This document shows positions 1 to 8,769 of a stretch of DNA of 32,723 nucleotides, piece after piece. Position 1 is the stretch's first letter. Each line of letters begins with the position of its first letter. A model generated the notes under the pieces. That model was not told where the DNA came from and ran no database searches. It saw only the letters and a list, made by a program, of their open reading frames with translations. The translations under genes were made by a program, and so were the position numbers. This stretch comes from Lachnospiraceae bacterium (lineage in GTDB: Bacteria > Bacillota > Clostridia > Lachnospirales > Lachnospiraceae). Where the stretch lies: contig JAILKH010000029.1 of the NCBI GenBank assembly GCA_024693925.1, positions 1 to 32,723 of the forward strand. Direction: 5' to 3'.

Positions 1-1189
1 TTAAAACAATATAACTTATAAGTGTTGTATACGCTGCCGCAATATATCCGAATCTCGGTATCATCAGATAATTAAGAATATAATTAACTATAGCAGCCAT
101 TATGGAACTTATTGCTATTATCGGTGTTTTTTTATAAAACAGTTCAACATTAACATAATTGGTATAAAAATATTGAGCCAGCGTACCCAATGCCACCGGT
201 GGGATAACCCATTTGGCTATCCAATATGCTTTCGCCCGGGGCGCCAGTATCATAAGCGCTTCGGGAGCTACTGCTATAAATCCCAAAGACAATACACAGC
301 CTAACAACACCAGCTTTTTCTGCATATTTTTTATTCCCGTACGATTATCGTCATTTAACTGATCATTAAACCATGGCAGCCAGGCCTGACCTATTGCATT
401 GGTAAATATAGATAACATAGTTGCTATACTGTATCCGTAAGTGTAAAGACCCGCCTCCGAATCCGAACACATATTTTTAATCATTATCCTGTCTATCTGA
501 GCCAAAACCACCAATGCCAGGGCATGCGGTATCATAGGCAACCCAAAACGCAGGGCATATTTCCAATACTCTGCCTTGAAAAATACCCGCCCCTTTCCAA
601 GTATATTTATATAAAATACAACGCCGAGAAGGAAAGGAGGAAGAATGGTTCCCAATATCTTACCTAAATATCTTTTATCATTAAATAACAGCATTAAAGC
701 AATCGAAAGGATTATGGTCCCTATACAGATGATCAGGGAAATAGCTATATTGGTTTTATATTTATATTGAAAACGGCACTTCTCCTGCATGTATTGAACC
801 GAAGGATATATAACAAGATACACAAACAGTATAATGACCAGCGGTACCTCATATTTCATTGCCGATGATATCCGCTCTCTGAATATTAAAACCACGATAA
901 GCACACAAAAAGCGAAGGAGCTTGACAAACCCTGCATCGCAGACATATATTCATCAAGCTTCTCCCCATAATCTATCTTTGCCCTGCCTATGCTGTACAC
1001 TACGCACAGGCAGGTTATTATATTAAATATTTCAACATAAGAATTGAAGATGTTTGCACGGCCATAGTTTTCGGTTGTAAGCATACCGGTATAGATCGGA
1101 CTGGTTATTATAGCCACCGCCCTTATGGCAATACTCGAAACCGTATACCATATGCCGCTCTTAAGCACCTTATTATCATTATCAGACAT
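1..1189 (-). CDS. Polysaccharide flippase (Wzx/MATE-like), C-terminus cut by window edge
   Basis: Multi-span membrane protein that probably flips lipid-linked oligosaccharide across the membrane for capsule, exopolysaccharide or wall glycan assembly. I translated it by hand: an ATG at 1189 opens MSDNDNKVLKSGIWYTVSS, followed by TSPIYTGMLTTENYGRANIF, the usual N-terminal pattern of the polysaccharide_synt/Wzx group. A run of hydrophobic helices follows. About 396 codons are visible with no stop; the family usually has 450-500, so roughly 80-100 residues lie to the left. It starts 14 bases after the pgi stop with no good Shine-Dalgarno, so translation is probably coupled to pgi. The substrate cannot be told from sequence. 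The family call is confident. Confidence 0.85.
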   Translation of the reverse strand, partial: MSDNDNKVLKSGIWYTVSSIAIRAVAIITSPIYTGMLTTENYGRANIFNSYVEIFNIITCLCVVYSIGRAKIDYGEKLDEYMSAMQGLSSSFAFCVLIVVLIFRERISSAMKYEVPLVIILFVYLVIYPSVQYMQEKCRFQYKYKTNIAISLIICIGTIILSIALMLLFNDKRYLGKILGTILPPFLLGVVFYINILGKGRVFFKAEYWKYALRFGLPMIPHALALVVLAQIDRIMIKNMCSDSEAGLYTYGYSIATMLSIFTNAIGQAWLPWFNDQLNDDNRTGIKNMQKKLVLLGCVLSLGFIAVAPEALMILAPRAKAYWIAKWVIPPVALGTLAQYFYTNYVNVELFYKKTPIIAISSIMAAIVNYILNYLMIPRFGYIAAAYTTLISYIVL

Positions 1190-1203
1190 ATCTATACAAT
1201 TAA

Positions 1204-2784
1204 TTAAATATTAAGAAGATCACTATATACCTTAAGCGCACCCTCGGTTTCGTGCGCCAATACCTTCTTGGCAAGAACCTTTCCAAGCTGTACACCTTCC
1301 TGATCAAAACTGTTTACATTCCATAAAAAGCCCTGGAACATGATCTTATTTTCAAAATGAGATAACAAAGCTCCCATTGCCCGAGGGGTAAGACTGTCAC
1401 CTATTATTATGCTTGAAGGACGGTTTCCGTCAAACTTCTTATTGTTATTCTCATCATCCTTTCCACAGGCAAAAGCTACTATCTGTGCCGCAACATTTGC
1501 ACAAAGCTTCTGCTGCGATGTACTTCCCTGAATATCAACATCTGTACCTATCTGGCTGTTTTTAAATCCGATAAACTGAAGAGGTATAATATCTTTGCCC
1601 TGATGAAGAAGCTGATAAAATGAATGCTGCCCATTTGTTCCCGGCTCTCCGAATATAACCGGTCCCGTTTTATAATCAACGGGCTCCCCGAATCTGTTAA
1701 CGGATTTTCCGTTAGATTCCATATCTGCCTGCTGAAGATGAGCGGGAAATCTTGATAAAGCCTGTGAATAAGGCAAAACAGCCGTACAATCATAATCCAG
1801 AATATTTCTTTCATATACCCCGATAAGTGCATCCAGCATAGCCGGATTCTTATACATATCCTTATTGGCAGCCAGCTTATCCTCGGCTGCGGCTCCCTCA
1901 AGGAAATCGGCAAATACACCGGCTCCGAAGGCAAGTGAAAGTATTGCTCCACCCACGGCGGAACATGAAGAAAAACGGCCGCCGATATAATCATCCATAA
2001 AAAATGCTGTCAGATAATCACTGCTTTTTGCAAGAGGTGACGTTTCGCTTGTAACGGCTATCATATGTTTCGAGGCATCCAGCCCGGCATTCTTAAGTGC
2101 ATCCTTAACAAAACTTTCATTCGTAAGGGTCTCAAGTGTTGTACCTGACTTAGATACAAGCACAAAAAGCGAATGGGCAACGTCAATACCGTTTAAAACA
2201 GCTGCCGCATCATCAGGATCTACATTGCTGATAAACCTTGCTTCCATTTTAAAATTTCCGGTTTTCTTAGCCCAATTCTCCAAAGCAAGATAAATAGCTC
2301 TCGGTCCCAGATCCGAACCGCCGATACCGATCTGAACCACCGTAGTGAATTTTTCACCCTTTGCATTGGCAACTTCACCATTATGGACCTTGGCTGCAAA
2401 ATCTGCTATCTTCTTCTGCTGTTCCACATAAAAATCACGCTTGTTTACACCGTCCGCAACAACCTTATCACCAAGCTGTCCTCGGGTCAGCTGATGCAAT
2501 ACCAGTCTCTTTTCTCCGGTATTGATAACCTCTCCGTTATAAAGTGCTTCAAATTTATCTGTCAGCTGAGCTTCCTCAGCCAATTCAGAGAGACCTTTTA
2601 ACACTTCTTCATCAACTGCCTTGGCTGCGTAATTAAAACTCATCCCTTCTGCCATGGGAACACAATACTCTTTGGCCCGTTTAGCACCGTTTTCTCCAAA
2701 CATTACTTCTTTTACAGATACTTTCTTAATATTCGCAAGTTCCTTATAACTGCTCAAAGTATCAAGATTATTCCATGAAATCAT
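1204..2784 (-). CDS. pgi: Glucose-6-phosphate isomerase
   Basis: Cytosolic enzyme that interconverts glucose 6-phosphate and fructose 6-phosphate. Family signatures are visible: the sugar-phosphate loop VSKSGTTLET, IGGRFSSCSAVGG in the active-site region, the catalytic-Glu region GTNGQHSFYQLLHQG, and a C-terminal QLGK motif. I place the start at the ATG at 2784 (MISWNNLDT), which has AAAGGAGG about five bases upstream. The upstream in-frame ATG at 2808 has no ribosome site and would add eight residues. The resulting 526 residues is a normal length. It has its own promoter at 2864-2891 and is followed closely by the flippase gene. No key residue appears to be missing. Confidence 0.97.
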   Translation of the reverse strand: MISWNNLDTLSSYKELANIKKVSVKEVMFGENGAKRAKEYCVPMAEGMSFNYAAKAVDEEVLKGLSELAEEAQLTDKFEALYNGEVINTGEKRLVLHQLTRGQLGDKVVADGVNKRDFYVEQQKKIADFAAKVHNGEVANAKGEKFTTVVQIGIGGSDLGPRAIYLALENWAKKTGNFKMEARFISNVDPDDAAAVLNGIDVAHSLFVLVSKSGTTLETLTNESFVKDALKNAGLDASKHMIAVTSETSPLAKSSDYLTAFFMDDYIGGRFSSCSAVGGAILSLAFGAGVFADFLEGAAAEDKLAANKDMYKNPAMLDALIGVYERNILDYDCTAVLPYSQALSRFPAHLQQADMESNGKSVNRFGEPVDYKTGPVIFGEPGTNGQHSFYQLLHQGKDIIPLQFIGFKNSQIGTDVDIQGSTSQQKLCANVAAQIVAFACGKDDENNNKKFDGNRPSSIIIGDSLTPRAMGALLSHFENKIMFQGFLWNVNSFDQEGVQLGKVLAKKVLAHETEGALKVYSDLLNI

Positions 2785-2863
2785 ATTTTCCTCCTTTATC
2801 CGGCCCATAACGGCCTCTTTTGGAAATTTATTTATATATCACATTACCGATTTTACGTGTCTT

Positions 2864-2891
2864 ATTATACCAATATATTTAAAACTTGCAA
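2864..2891 (-). promoter_or_regulatory. Sigma-A type promoter of pgi
   Basis: Read on the minus strand, TTGCAA (2886-2891) and a perfect TATAAT (2864-2869) are 16 bases apart, with a TG extended -10. It lies in the gap after ptsI and about 80 bases before the pgi start, so pgi can be transcribed apart from ptsI. Confidence 0.6.
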
Positions 2892-2909
2892 ACCTTATAA
2901 ACCTGATAT

Positions 2910-4523
2910 CTATAAATTACATATAAACCGTTTCAATTCCAATATCCGCCTTGGAGATACGGACAATGCATCAACCCCTAAATCCATCAATTGCCGGGTG
3001 ATTTTTGTATCTGCCGCCAATTCTCCGCAAACAGCAACCTTTATCCCGGCTTTATGGGCATTATCCACCGTATATTTTATCAGTTTAAATACACCTTCAT
3101 GGTAAGGATCATAAAAGGGTGCCAGCTCACTGTTTGCCCTGTCCAGTGCAAGCGTATACTGGGTAAGATCATTGGTCCCAATGCTCATAAAATCAACCAT
3201 GGATGCTAATTCATCGGAAATAAGAGCCGCTGCGGGAGTCTCTATCATAACCCCTTTTTTTACCTCTCCGTACTCTAAACCCGCTGCCTCTAATTCTTCT
3301 ACGGCTTCCTCCATTATATTATTTATCTTTAACACTTCCGTTTTTGAAATGATCATGGGATACATAACGGAAACATCTCCATGGCGGGCAGCTCTTAATA
3401 TCCCTTTAAGCTGCGGGATAAATATTTCTTTATCTGTAATGCATATTCTTATAGCCCTTTTTCCAAGTGCGGGATTTTCCTCATGTATATGCTTATAAGA
3501 AAGCATTTTTTTATCAGCTCCTATATCCATTGTCCGGAATACCACAGGTTTTCCGTTCATAGCCTCAACAATCTCTTTATAAGCCCGATAATGATCCTCC
3601 TCTGTGGGAAGCTTATCTCTTTCCAAAAACATAAACTCAGTTCTTACAAGCCCCACTGCTTCACAATCATTATCTATAGCTTCCTTAACATCTGCCAGTG
3701 AACCTACATTGGCAAATATCTGTATCTGTTTCCCTTCTCCCGTAACAGCTTTACGCCCCTTATACTCTTTTAATCCCGTCCTGTATATACGTTCTTTATC
3801 AATAAGGGACAGATACTCCTTACGCATCTGTTCGTCCGGTGAAACCACCACCGTTCCCTCATTACCGTTTATAAGGGTTTCCCTGCCTGACAAGGAACTT
3901 TTGATCCCCGGTCCCAGAACAACCGGTATACCAAGGGTTTTAGCAAGAATGACCACATGAGAATAAGCAGATCCCTCAGCCATTACTATTCCCTTTATCA
4001 TTCCCTTGTCTATCTGTATAAACTCGCCGGGCAAAATATAGTCCGCCGCAAAAATCACAGGTTCCTTAATATCTATATCGGATCCCGTATCCGTCAGCAA
4101 TGAAATAAGATTATTGGAAACATCTTTAAGATCTATTGCCTTTGCCCTGACGGATTCGTCCTCAAGGGAGGAAAAGATCTCGTAAAAAAAACGACTCGCA
4201 TCACTTACTGCCCATTCCGCATTTTTCTTCTCATCAACTATATTATCCCGGATTTTTTTTATATAATCCTCATCCTTTAATATCATTGACTGGGCTGAAA
4301 AAATATCCGCATTTGAAGCTCCCGCTGCAGTCCGGGTTCTCTGATACAGATCCTCAATGCCTTTAAGTGCCGCTTCTTTTGCCGCTTCAAACCTTGAATA
4401 TTCTTTATCGGTATCTGTTATTTTATATTTTTTTGACTGTAACCGTCTCCTCTTATATACATATAATTTTCCGATGGCGTAACCCGGCGAACCGGCACGT
4501 CCCTTTATCATCAAGCTATTCAT
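2910..4523 (-). CDS. ptsI: Phosphoenolpyruvate-protein phosphotransferase (PTS enzyme I)
   Basis: General cytosolic PTS component that takes phosphate from phosphoenolpyruvate and passes it to HPr. The N-terminal HPr-binding/swivelling part (about residues 1-210) carries the phospho-acceptor histidine at about 189 in AEGSAYSHVVILAK. The C-terminal PEP-binding barrel (about 245-530) has VGLVRTEFMFLERD, FRTMDIGADK, the DFMSIGTNDLTQYTLALDR signature and the catalytic cysteine in VAVCGELA. At 537 residues it is slightly shorter than the usual 570. The ATG at 4523 has a modest AGGA site, and a second ATG four codons in is possible. No HPr gene is nearby; the gene lies 47 bases behind an S41 protease gene at the end of the FtsEX run. 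Confidence 0.95.
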   Translation of the reverse strand: MNSLMIKGRAGSPGYAIGKLYVYKRRRLQSKKYKITDTDKEYSRFEAAKEAALKGIEDLYQRTRTAAGASNADIFSAQSMILKDEDYIKKIRDNIVDEKKNAEWAVSDASRFFYEIFSSLEDESVRAKAIDLKDVSNNLISLLTDTGSDIDIKEPVIFAADYILPGEFIQIDKGMIKGIVMAEGSAYSHVVILAKTLGIPVVLGPGIKSSLSGRETLINGNEGTVVVSPDEQMRKEYLSLIDKERIYRTGLKEYKGRKAVTGEGKQIQIFANVGSLADVKEAIDNDCEAVGLVRTEFMFLERDKLPTEEDHYRAYKEIVEAMNGKPVVFRTMDIGADKKMLSYKHIHEENPALGKRAIRICITDKEIFIPQLKGILRAARHGDVSVMYPMIISKTEVLKINNIMEEAVEELEAAGLEYGEVKKGVMIETPAAALISDELASMVDFMSIGTNDLTQYTLALDRANSELAPFYDPYHEGVFKLIKYTVDNAHKAGIKVAVCGELAADTKITRQLMDLGVDALSVSPRRILELKRFICNL

Positions 4524-4570
4524 AATCTATCCTGTCATTCATTTTCTTTTCAATAATGAGTATGATCAAA

Positions 4571-5812
4571 TCATTTTATCTTACTTTCAATAATCTCAAC
4601 GGCTCTGTCCAGCTGATTATCCGATTTATCTTTCAGATATGCCTCAACATCCAATTCCAGTTCCTCATCCGGAGATATTCCCACTTCGTGAATATTCTCC
4701 CCATTAGGAGTAAAATAATTTGCAATAGTCACCTTTACTCCCGTACCGTCACCAAGCGGAAGAATTCTCTGCACAACACCTTTACCGAAAGTGGTTGTTC
4801 CCAGAATTGTACCTATTTTATAATCCTTTACCGCCCCGGTAATTATCTCCGCAGCACTTGCACTGTTTCCATTAACCAAAAGTACCAGAGGACCATCGTA
4901 ATAATTATCTCCGGATGATTTATATTCCTCCCGCTCTCCGTCTTTTGTCTCCGTATATACTATCATTCCCTCCGGAAGAAGCTCATCCGCTATCTCAACA
5001 CAGGTTTTAACACTTCCGCCGGGATTATCCCGAAGATCGATTATAAGCCCTGTCATCTCTTCTCGCTTCAATTCATTAAAAGCTTTACTGAACTGGGTAT
5101 ATGTAACATCATCAAATTCCGATATCTGAATATAACCAATGCTGTTATCCAGCATTTTAGAATCCACCGTCATTGATTCAACACTTGCTCTGACAATATC
5201 AAACCGTATCACTCCGTCTCTTCCGTCACGAACCACCCCGATATTTACAAGAGTACCGGCTTTTCCTCTTATCTTGGCTACCGTTACATTAAGATCATCT
5301 CCCGTAACGTCCTCTCCGTCTACTTCCACCAGCACATCCCCGGCAAGTATACCTGCCTTTTCGGCCGGGGAATCCGGTATCGGCCGGGTTATCGTAACTA
5401 CCAGGGTCTCCGGATCCTGTGACAGATAAGCACCTATACCTTCAAAAACCCCTTCGGAATCTTCTGTCATCTGATCATACTCTTCCTTTGTATAATACAC
5501 CGAATAAGGATCTTTAAGACCTTCCATCAGCCCCTTATACAATCCATCCTGCAGTTCTTCCGTGGTATAATCATTAAGATAATACTTTTCTATGATCGCC
5601 TGCAAAGTATCCAGCTTATCTTCCGTTCCTTTATCCAGCAAAGTCTCCGAAGGCTTTCCGTATACTATTCCCGCATCAAATGAACCCGCTCCGAATAAAG
5701 CCAATCCCATAATTATCACTACTATAAGAATTATCACCATCATTATTATAAAAGTAACTATAAATCCCTGCAGTCTTCCTTTATTTATGATCTTTTTTTC
5801 ATTATTATCCAT
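4571..5812 (-). CDS. C-terminal processing peptidase, S41 family (CtpA/Prc-like)
   Basis: Membrane-anchored serine protease acting outside the cytoplasm, of the CtpA/CtpB group that trims secreted or wall-associated proteins. Visible in order: a short basic N-terminus, one hydrophobic anchor (VTFIIMMVIILIVVIIMGLAL), a CtpA N-domain with DPYSVYYTKEEYDQM, a PDZ domain (AEKAGILAGDVLVEVDGEDV), then the S41 core with IIDLRDNPGG, the serine nucleophile in NGNSASAAEI and the partner lysine in TFGKGVVQ. I prefer the ATG at 5812 (413 residues) with GAGGAG 13 bases upstream. A GTG at 5839 would extend it by nine residues but has no ribosome site. It follows the M23 hydrolase gene closely, so that hydrolase or its partners are plausible substrates; this is inference. 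Confidence 0.93.
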   Translation of the reverse strand: MDNNEKKIINKGRLQGFIVTFIIMMVIILIVVIIMGLALFGAGSFDAGIVYGKPSETLLDKGTEDKLDTLQAIIEKYYLNDYTTEELQDGLYKGLMEGLKDPYSVYYTKEEYDQMTEDSEGVFEGIGAYLSQDPETLVVTITRPIPDSPAEKAGILAGDVLVEVDGEDVTGDDLNVTVAKIRGKAGTLVNIGVVRDGRDGVIRFDIVRASVESMTVDSKMLDNSIGYIQISEFDDVTYTQFSKAFNELKREEMTGLIIDLRDNPGGSVKTCVEIADELLPEGMIVYTETKDGEREEYKSSGDNYYDGPLVLLVNGNSASAAEIITGAVKDYKIGTILGTTTFGKGVVQRILPLGDGTGVKVTIANYFTPNGENIHEVGISPDEELELDVEAYLKDKSDNQLDRAVEIIESKIK

Positions 5813-5848
5813 TACTGTATATACACTCCTCAATTCCACTATGTAAAT

Positions 5849-7069
5849 CTACTTTAAATATTTCCAGGGACTTACATAACTTCCGTTCAATCTTACACCA
5901 AAGTGTAAATGCGGCCCCGTACTTCTTCCTGTTGAACCTACCGCAGCTATACATTGTCCCTTATTTACCGACTGTCCGGTGGAAACATAAAGCTTGGAAG
6001 CATGCATATATATAGTTATAAGACCATCGCCATGATCAAGCATTATATAATTTCCCATAGTCGACGAATAACCGGAGCCTACCACATCTCCGTCATAAGC
6101 GGCCAATATGTCAGATCCGGTAGGTGCCGCAAGATCGATTCCATTATGGAATTTTTCAATTCCGAGAGTAGGATGGATGCGCATTCCGTAATCATCCGAT
6201 ATTCTTGTATAATTCGGACATGGCCACTTGAACATACCACCATCATAACTTCTGGCTTTTCTGTTCTCGGCCTCAAGTCTTTTCCTCTCCTGTTCTATAC
6301 GTTCTTCCAAAACCTTTATTATTTCTTCTTGTGCGGCTATTTCAGCCTCATACTCTTTAACCGCCGCTTCCTTATTATTTATATCCGCCTCATATACGGA
6401 TATCTGATTCTCTTTTGCATTTATCAATTCCTCCAGGGAACTCTTTTCCGTCTCAAGAGTCTCCATAGTTTCATTAAGCTCGGCTTCTTCCGCTTCCAGC
6501 TTCTCTTTTATGCGTTCAATAGCCTCCTGGGTTTCCATATATTTATCCAGCATTTTTTTATCATATTCCGACATCCTTGCAACATATTCGGCTCTGTTAA
6601 GGAAATCCACAAAAGAAGAGGAATTAAGGATAAGATCTATATTTGAAGACTTTCCGTTTTCATAAACAAACTGAATGCGTTTTCTCATCAACCCGTACTG
6701 CTGTTGGGAATCCCAGATAGCATCACTTAATTGAAGCTTTGTAGCTTCAATCTCTTTTTTCTTTTCTTCTATCTGCGCTTCAAGGATTTCAATATTTTCT
6801 TCTATAAGAGCCAGATCCTCATCCAGTTTGACAATATAATCCTTAAGCTCACCCTTGGCACTTTCAAGATCAGCGATCATCTGCTTAACATCCGTAAGTC
6901 CCTTTCTCAATTGTGCTTTACTGGTTTCAGCATTCTTTTTCTCTGCTTCGCTTTGTTTTATCAGATCATTGGTGAGTTTTTCTCCACGCACAAATAACGG
7001 CATTTCTGCCGTTAATGCAATTACCGCTAAAAATGCGATTACCCTCATTACGCATTTACGATTTTTCAT
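5849..7069 (-). CDS. Secreted coiled-coil M23 (LytM) murein hydrolase, EnvC-like
   Basis: Probable peptidoglycan endopeptidase of the division module. It has a signal peptide (MKNRKCVMRVIAFLAVIAL, ending near residue 29), a long charged coiled coil (about 30-265) rich in Glu and Lys, and a C-terminal LytM domain (about 280-406). All zinc/active-site positions are present: H308 and D312 in FHNGIDLA, H356 in IYMHAS, and H387/H389 in GPHLHFG. Unlike E. coli EnvC, which is a catalytically dead activator, this one should be active. It lies 59 bases behind ftsX, the place of the FtsEX-controlled partner (EnvC, PcsB and CwlO in other bacteria). The ribosome site GGGGAG precedes the ATG. Confidence 0.92.
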   Translation of the reverse strand: MKNRKCVMRVIAFLAVIALTAEMPLFVRGEKLTNDLIKQSEAEKKNAETSKAQLRKGLTDVKQMIADLESAKGELKDYIVKLDEDLALIEENIEILEAQIEEKKKEIEATKLQLSDAIWDSQQQYGLMRKRIQFVYENGKSSNIDLILNSSSFVDFLNRAEYVARMSEYDKKMLDKYMETQEAIERIKEKLEAEEAELNETMETLETEKSSLEELINAKENQISVYEADINNKEAAVKEYEAEIAAQEEIIKVLEERIEQERKRLEAENRKARSYDGGMFKWPCPNYTRISDDYGMRIHPTLGIEKFHNGIDLAAPTGSDILAAYDGDVVGSGYSSTMGNYIMLDHGDGLITIYMHASKLYVSTGQSVNKGQCIAAVGSTGRSTGPHLHFGVRLNGSYVSPWKYLK

Positions 7070-7128
7070 ATTACTCCCCTTAAATCTGTTTATTACCTAC
7101 CATCCGGTATGATTATACATTCCGTCCG

Positions 7129-8025
7129 TTATACCCTGAGACGTTTTCTTATAGTAATAAAGCTTCCCACAAATCCAAGTCCCACGCCGAGAATAAGCGC
7201 TACAGGTATTAATACGGAAAAAATTTCTCTTGTGGATTTAAACTGCAGAAGATCATTAAGGATCACGAAATGCTGTGCCGCATATTCAATTATATTTATA
7301 TAAATATAATACACTGCAACCAGCGGGATCGCAGCCCCGATAAGCCCCAATAATATACCTTCGATAAGAAAAGGCGATCTGACTACGAAATCCGTAGCTC
7401 CAATAAGCTTCATAATACCTATCTCTTCATGTCGTACCGCTATACCCATGGCAACGGTGTTACTTATAAGGAAGACGGATACAGCCAGCAGTATACCTAC
7501 TATCCCCAAAGAAACATAACTTAAAAGCCTGTTAAACTGAGTAAGGATATTGGCCGTAACATCCGAATGATTGATCTCTCTGACGCCCTCAACGGATTCA
7601 AGATATGTTACAAGCTCCGACTGCTTGGAAACATCCTTAAGATATATTTCAAGATTCTCACTTCCCTCAAGGGGATTATCCCCTTCATAACCGTCGGCAT
7701 ACTCACCCAGGTAATCCACCTTAAAGGATTCCCAGGCATCCGAAGCAGATACGAATTCAACTGAAGAAACTTCACTTCTGGCACGTATAGCATCACCTAT
7801 CTGCATTATCTGAGCCTCGGTAACACCCTCGTTAAAAAATACGGTAACGGCAACATTAGTTTCCGCTTTCTGTATACTGTAGCGAACATTTTCAACCATT
7901 GAATAAAAAAGCCCGAACAAAAAAATACAGGCAGATATTGTAGCTACTGTTGCCAATGAAAAAATCTTATTTCTGAAAATATTTTTAAAGCCCTGTTTAA
8001 AAACATAACCCAATGTACTAATCAT
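7129..8025 (-). CDS. ftsX: Cell division ABC transporter permease FtsX
   Basis: Integral membrane half of the FtsEX complex, which couples cytosolic ATP hydrolysis to activation of a peptidoglycan hydrolase outside. At 298 residues it shows the standard layout: a cytosolic start GFKNIFRNKIFSLATVATIS running into helix 1, an extracellular domain (about 45-165) that contacts the hydrolase, then three further helices with the FtsX core motif RHEEIGIMKLIGATDFVVRSPFLIEG. Its start overlaps the end of ftsE by eight bases, so the two are translationally coupled. The next gene downstream is the M23 hydrolase, its likely partner. Confidence 0.97.
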   Translation of the reverse strand: MISTLGYVFKQGFKNIFRNKIFSLATVATISACIFLFGLFYSMVENVRYSIQKAETNVAVTVFFNEGVTEAQIMQIGDAIRARSEVSSVEFVSASDAWESFKVDYLGEYADGYEGDNPLEGSENLEIYLKDVSKQSELVTYLESVEGVREINHSDVTANILTQFNRLLSYVSLGIVGILLAVSVFLISNTVAMGIAVRHEEIGIMKLIGATDFVVRSPFLIEGILLGLIGAAIPLVAVYYIYINIIEYAAQHFVILNDLLQFKSTREIFSVLIPVALILGVGLGFVGSFITIRKRLRV

Positions 8026-8704
8026 CTATATACTCACCCTTTTCCTCGTCACTTACTATAACACCCTTCTTAACCGTAATTACACGCTTACGCATGGCAT
8101 TTACGATCTCCCTGTTATGGGTTACCACAAGAACGGTTGTCCCTCTCCTGTTTATCTCCTCCAGAAGCTTCATTATTTCCCAGGAATTTCTGGGGTCCAG
8201 ATTACCGGTGGGCTCATCTGCCAAAAGGATCGGTGGATTATTGACCAGTGCTCTGGCCAGGGCCACCCTCTGCTGCTCACCACCGGAAAGTTCCTTGGTT
8301 TTACTTTTATATTTCTCCGGCAGTCCCACAAGAGAAAGCATCTGCGGAACATTCTTTTTGATCTTCTTTGTCGGAGTCTGTATAACACGTTGTGCAAAGG
8401 CTACATTTTCATATACATTACGATCCTTTAATAACCTGAAATCCTGAAATACACACCCTATATTTCTTCTGTATTTAGGAATCTTGCCTCTTCTTAACTT
8501 AGACAGATCCACACCGTTTACTATTATTCTTCCGGAACTCGGGACCAGCTCTCTTAATAACAGTTTTATCATTGTTGACTTTCCGGAGCCGGAATCACCT
8601 ACTATAAAAACAAATTCACCCTTATTTATATGCAGACTTACATTATTTAATGCGGGCGTACCGTCATTAGTATAACTCTTACTTACATTTTCCAATGTAA
8701 TCAT
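8018..8704 (-). CDS. ftsE: Cell division ATP-binding protein FtsE
   Basis: ATPase half of FtsEX. At 228 residues it has a complete ABC set: Walker A GDSGSGKST near residue 36, Q-loop CVFQDFRLL, signature LSGGEQQR, Walker B ILLADEPTGNLD and the switch histidine in VVTHNRE. The start MITLENVSKSY is typical, and the ATG at 8704 has GGAGG seven bases upstream. A 65-base gap separates it from the upstream CdaR-type regulator. The gap contains a repeated GGATCAGG but no clear terminator, so read-through from the regulator gene is possible. Confidence 0.97.
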   Translation of the reverse strand: MITLENVSKSYTNDGTPALNNVSLHINKGEFVFIVGDSGSGKSTMIKLLLRELVPSSGRIIVNGVDLSKLRRGKIPKYRRNIGCVFQDFRLLKDRNVYENVAFAQRVIQTPTKKIKKNVPQMLSLVGLPEKYKSKTKELSGGEQQRVALARALVNNPPILLADEPTGNLDPRNSWEIMKLLEEINRRGTTVLVVTHNREIVNAMRKRVITVKKGVIVSDEEKGEYIDD

Positions 8705-8769
8705 TATTTATCCTCCCCTGATCCGGCCTGAATATAACCTGATCCTTTGGCCGAACCCCCTGTAATAAG

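Noticed and set aside
5954-6646. Plus-strand 230-codon ORF inside the M23 hydrolase gene
   Set aside because: It is the antisense shadow of the coiled-coil region; the reverse frame encodes a complete M23 protein with all motifs.
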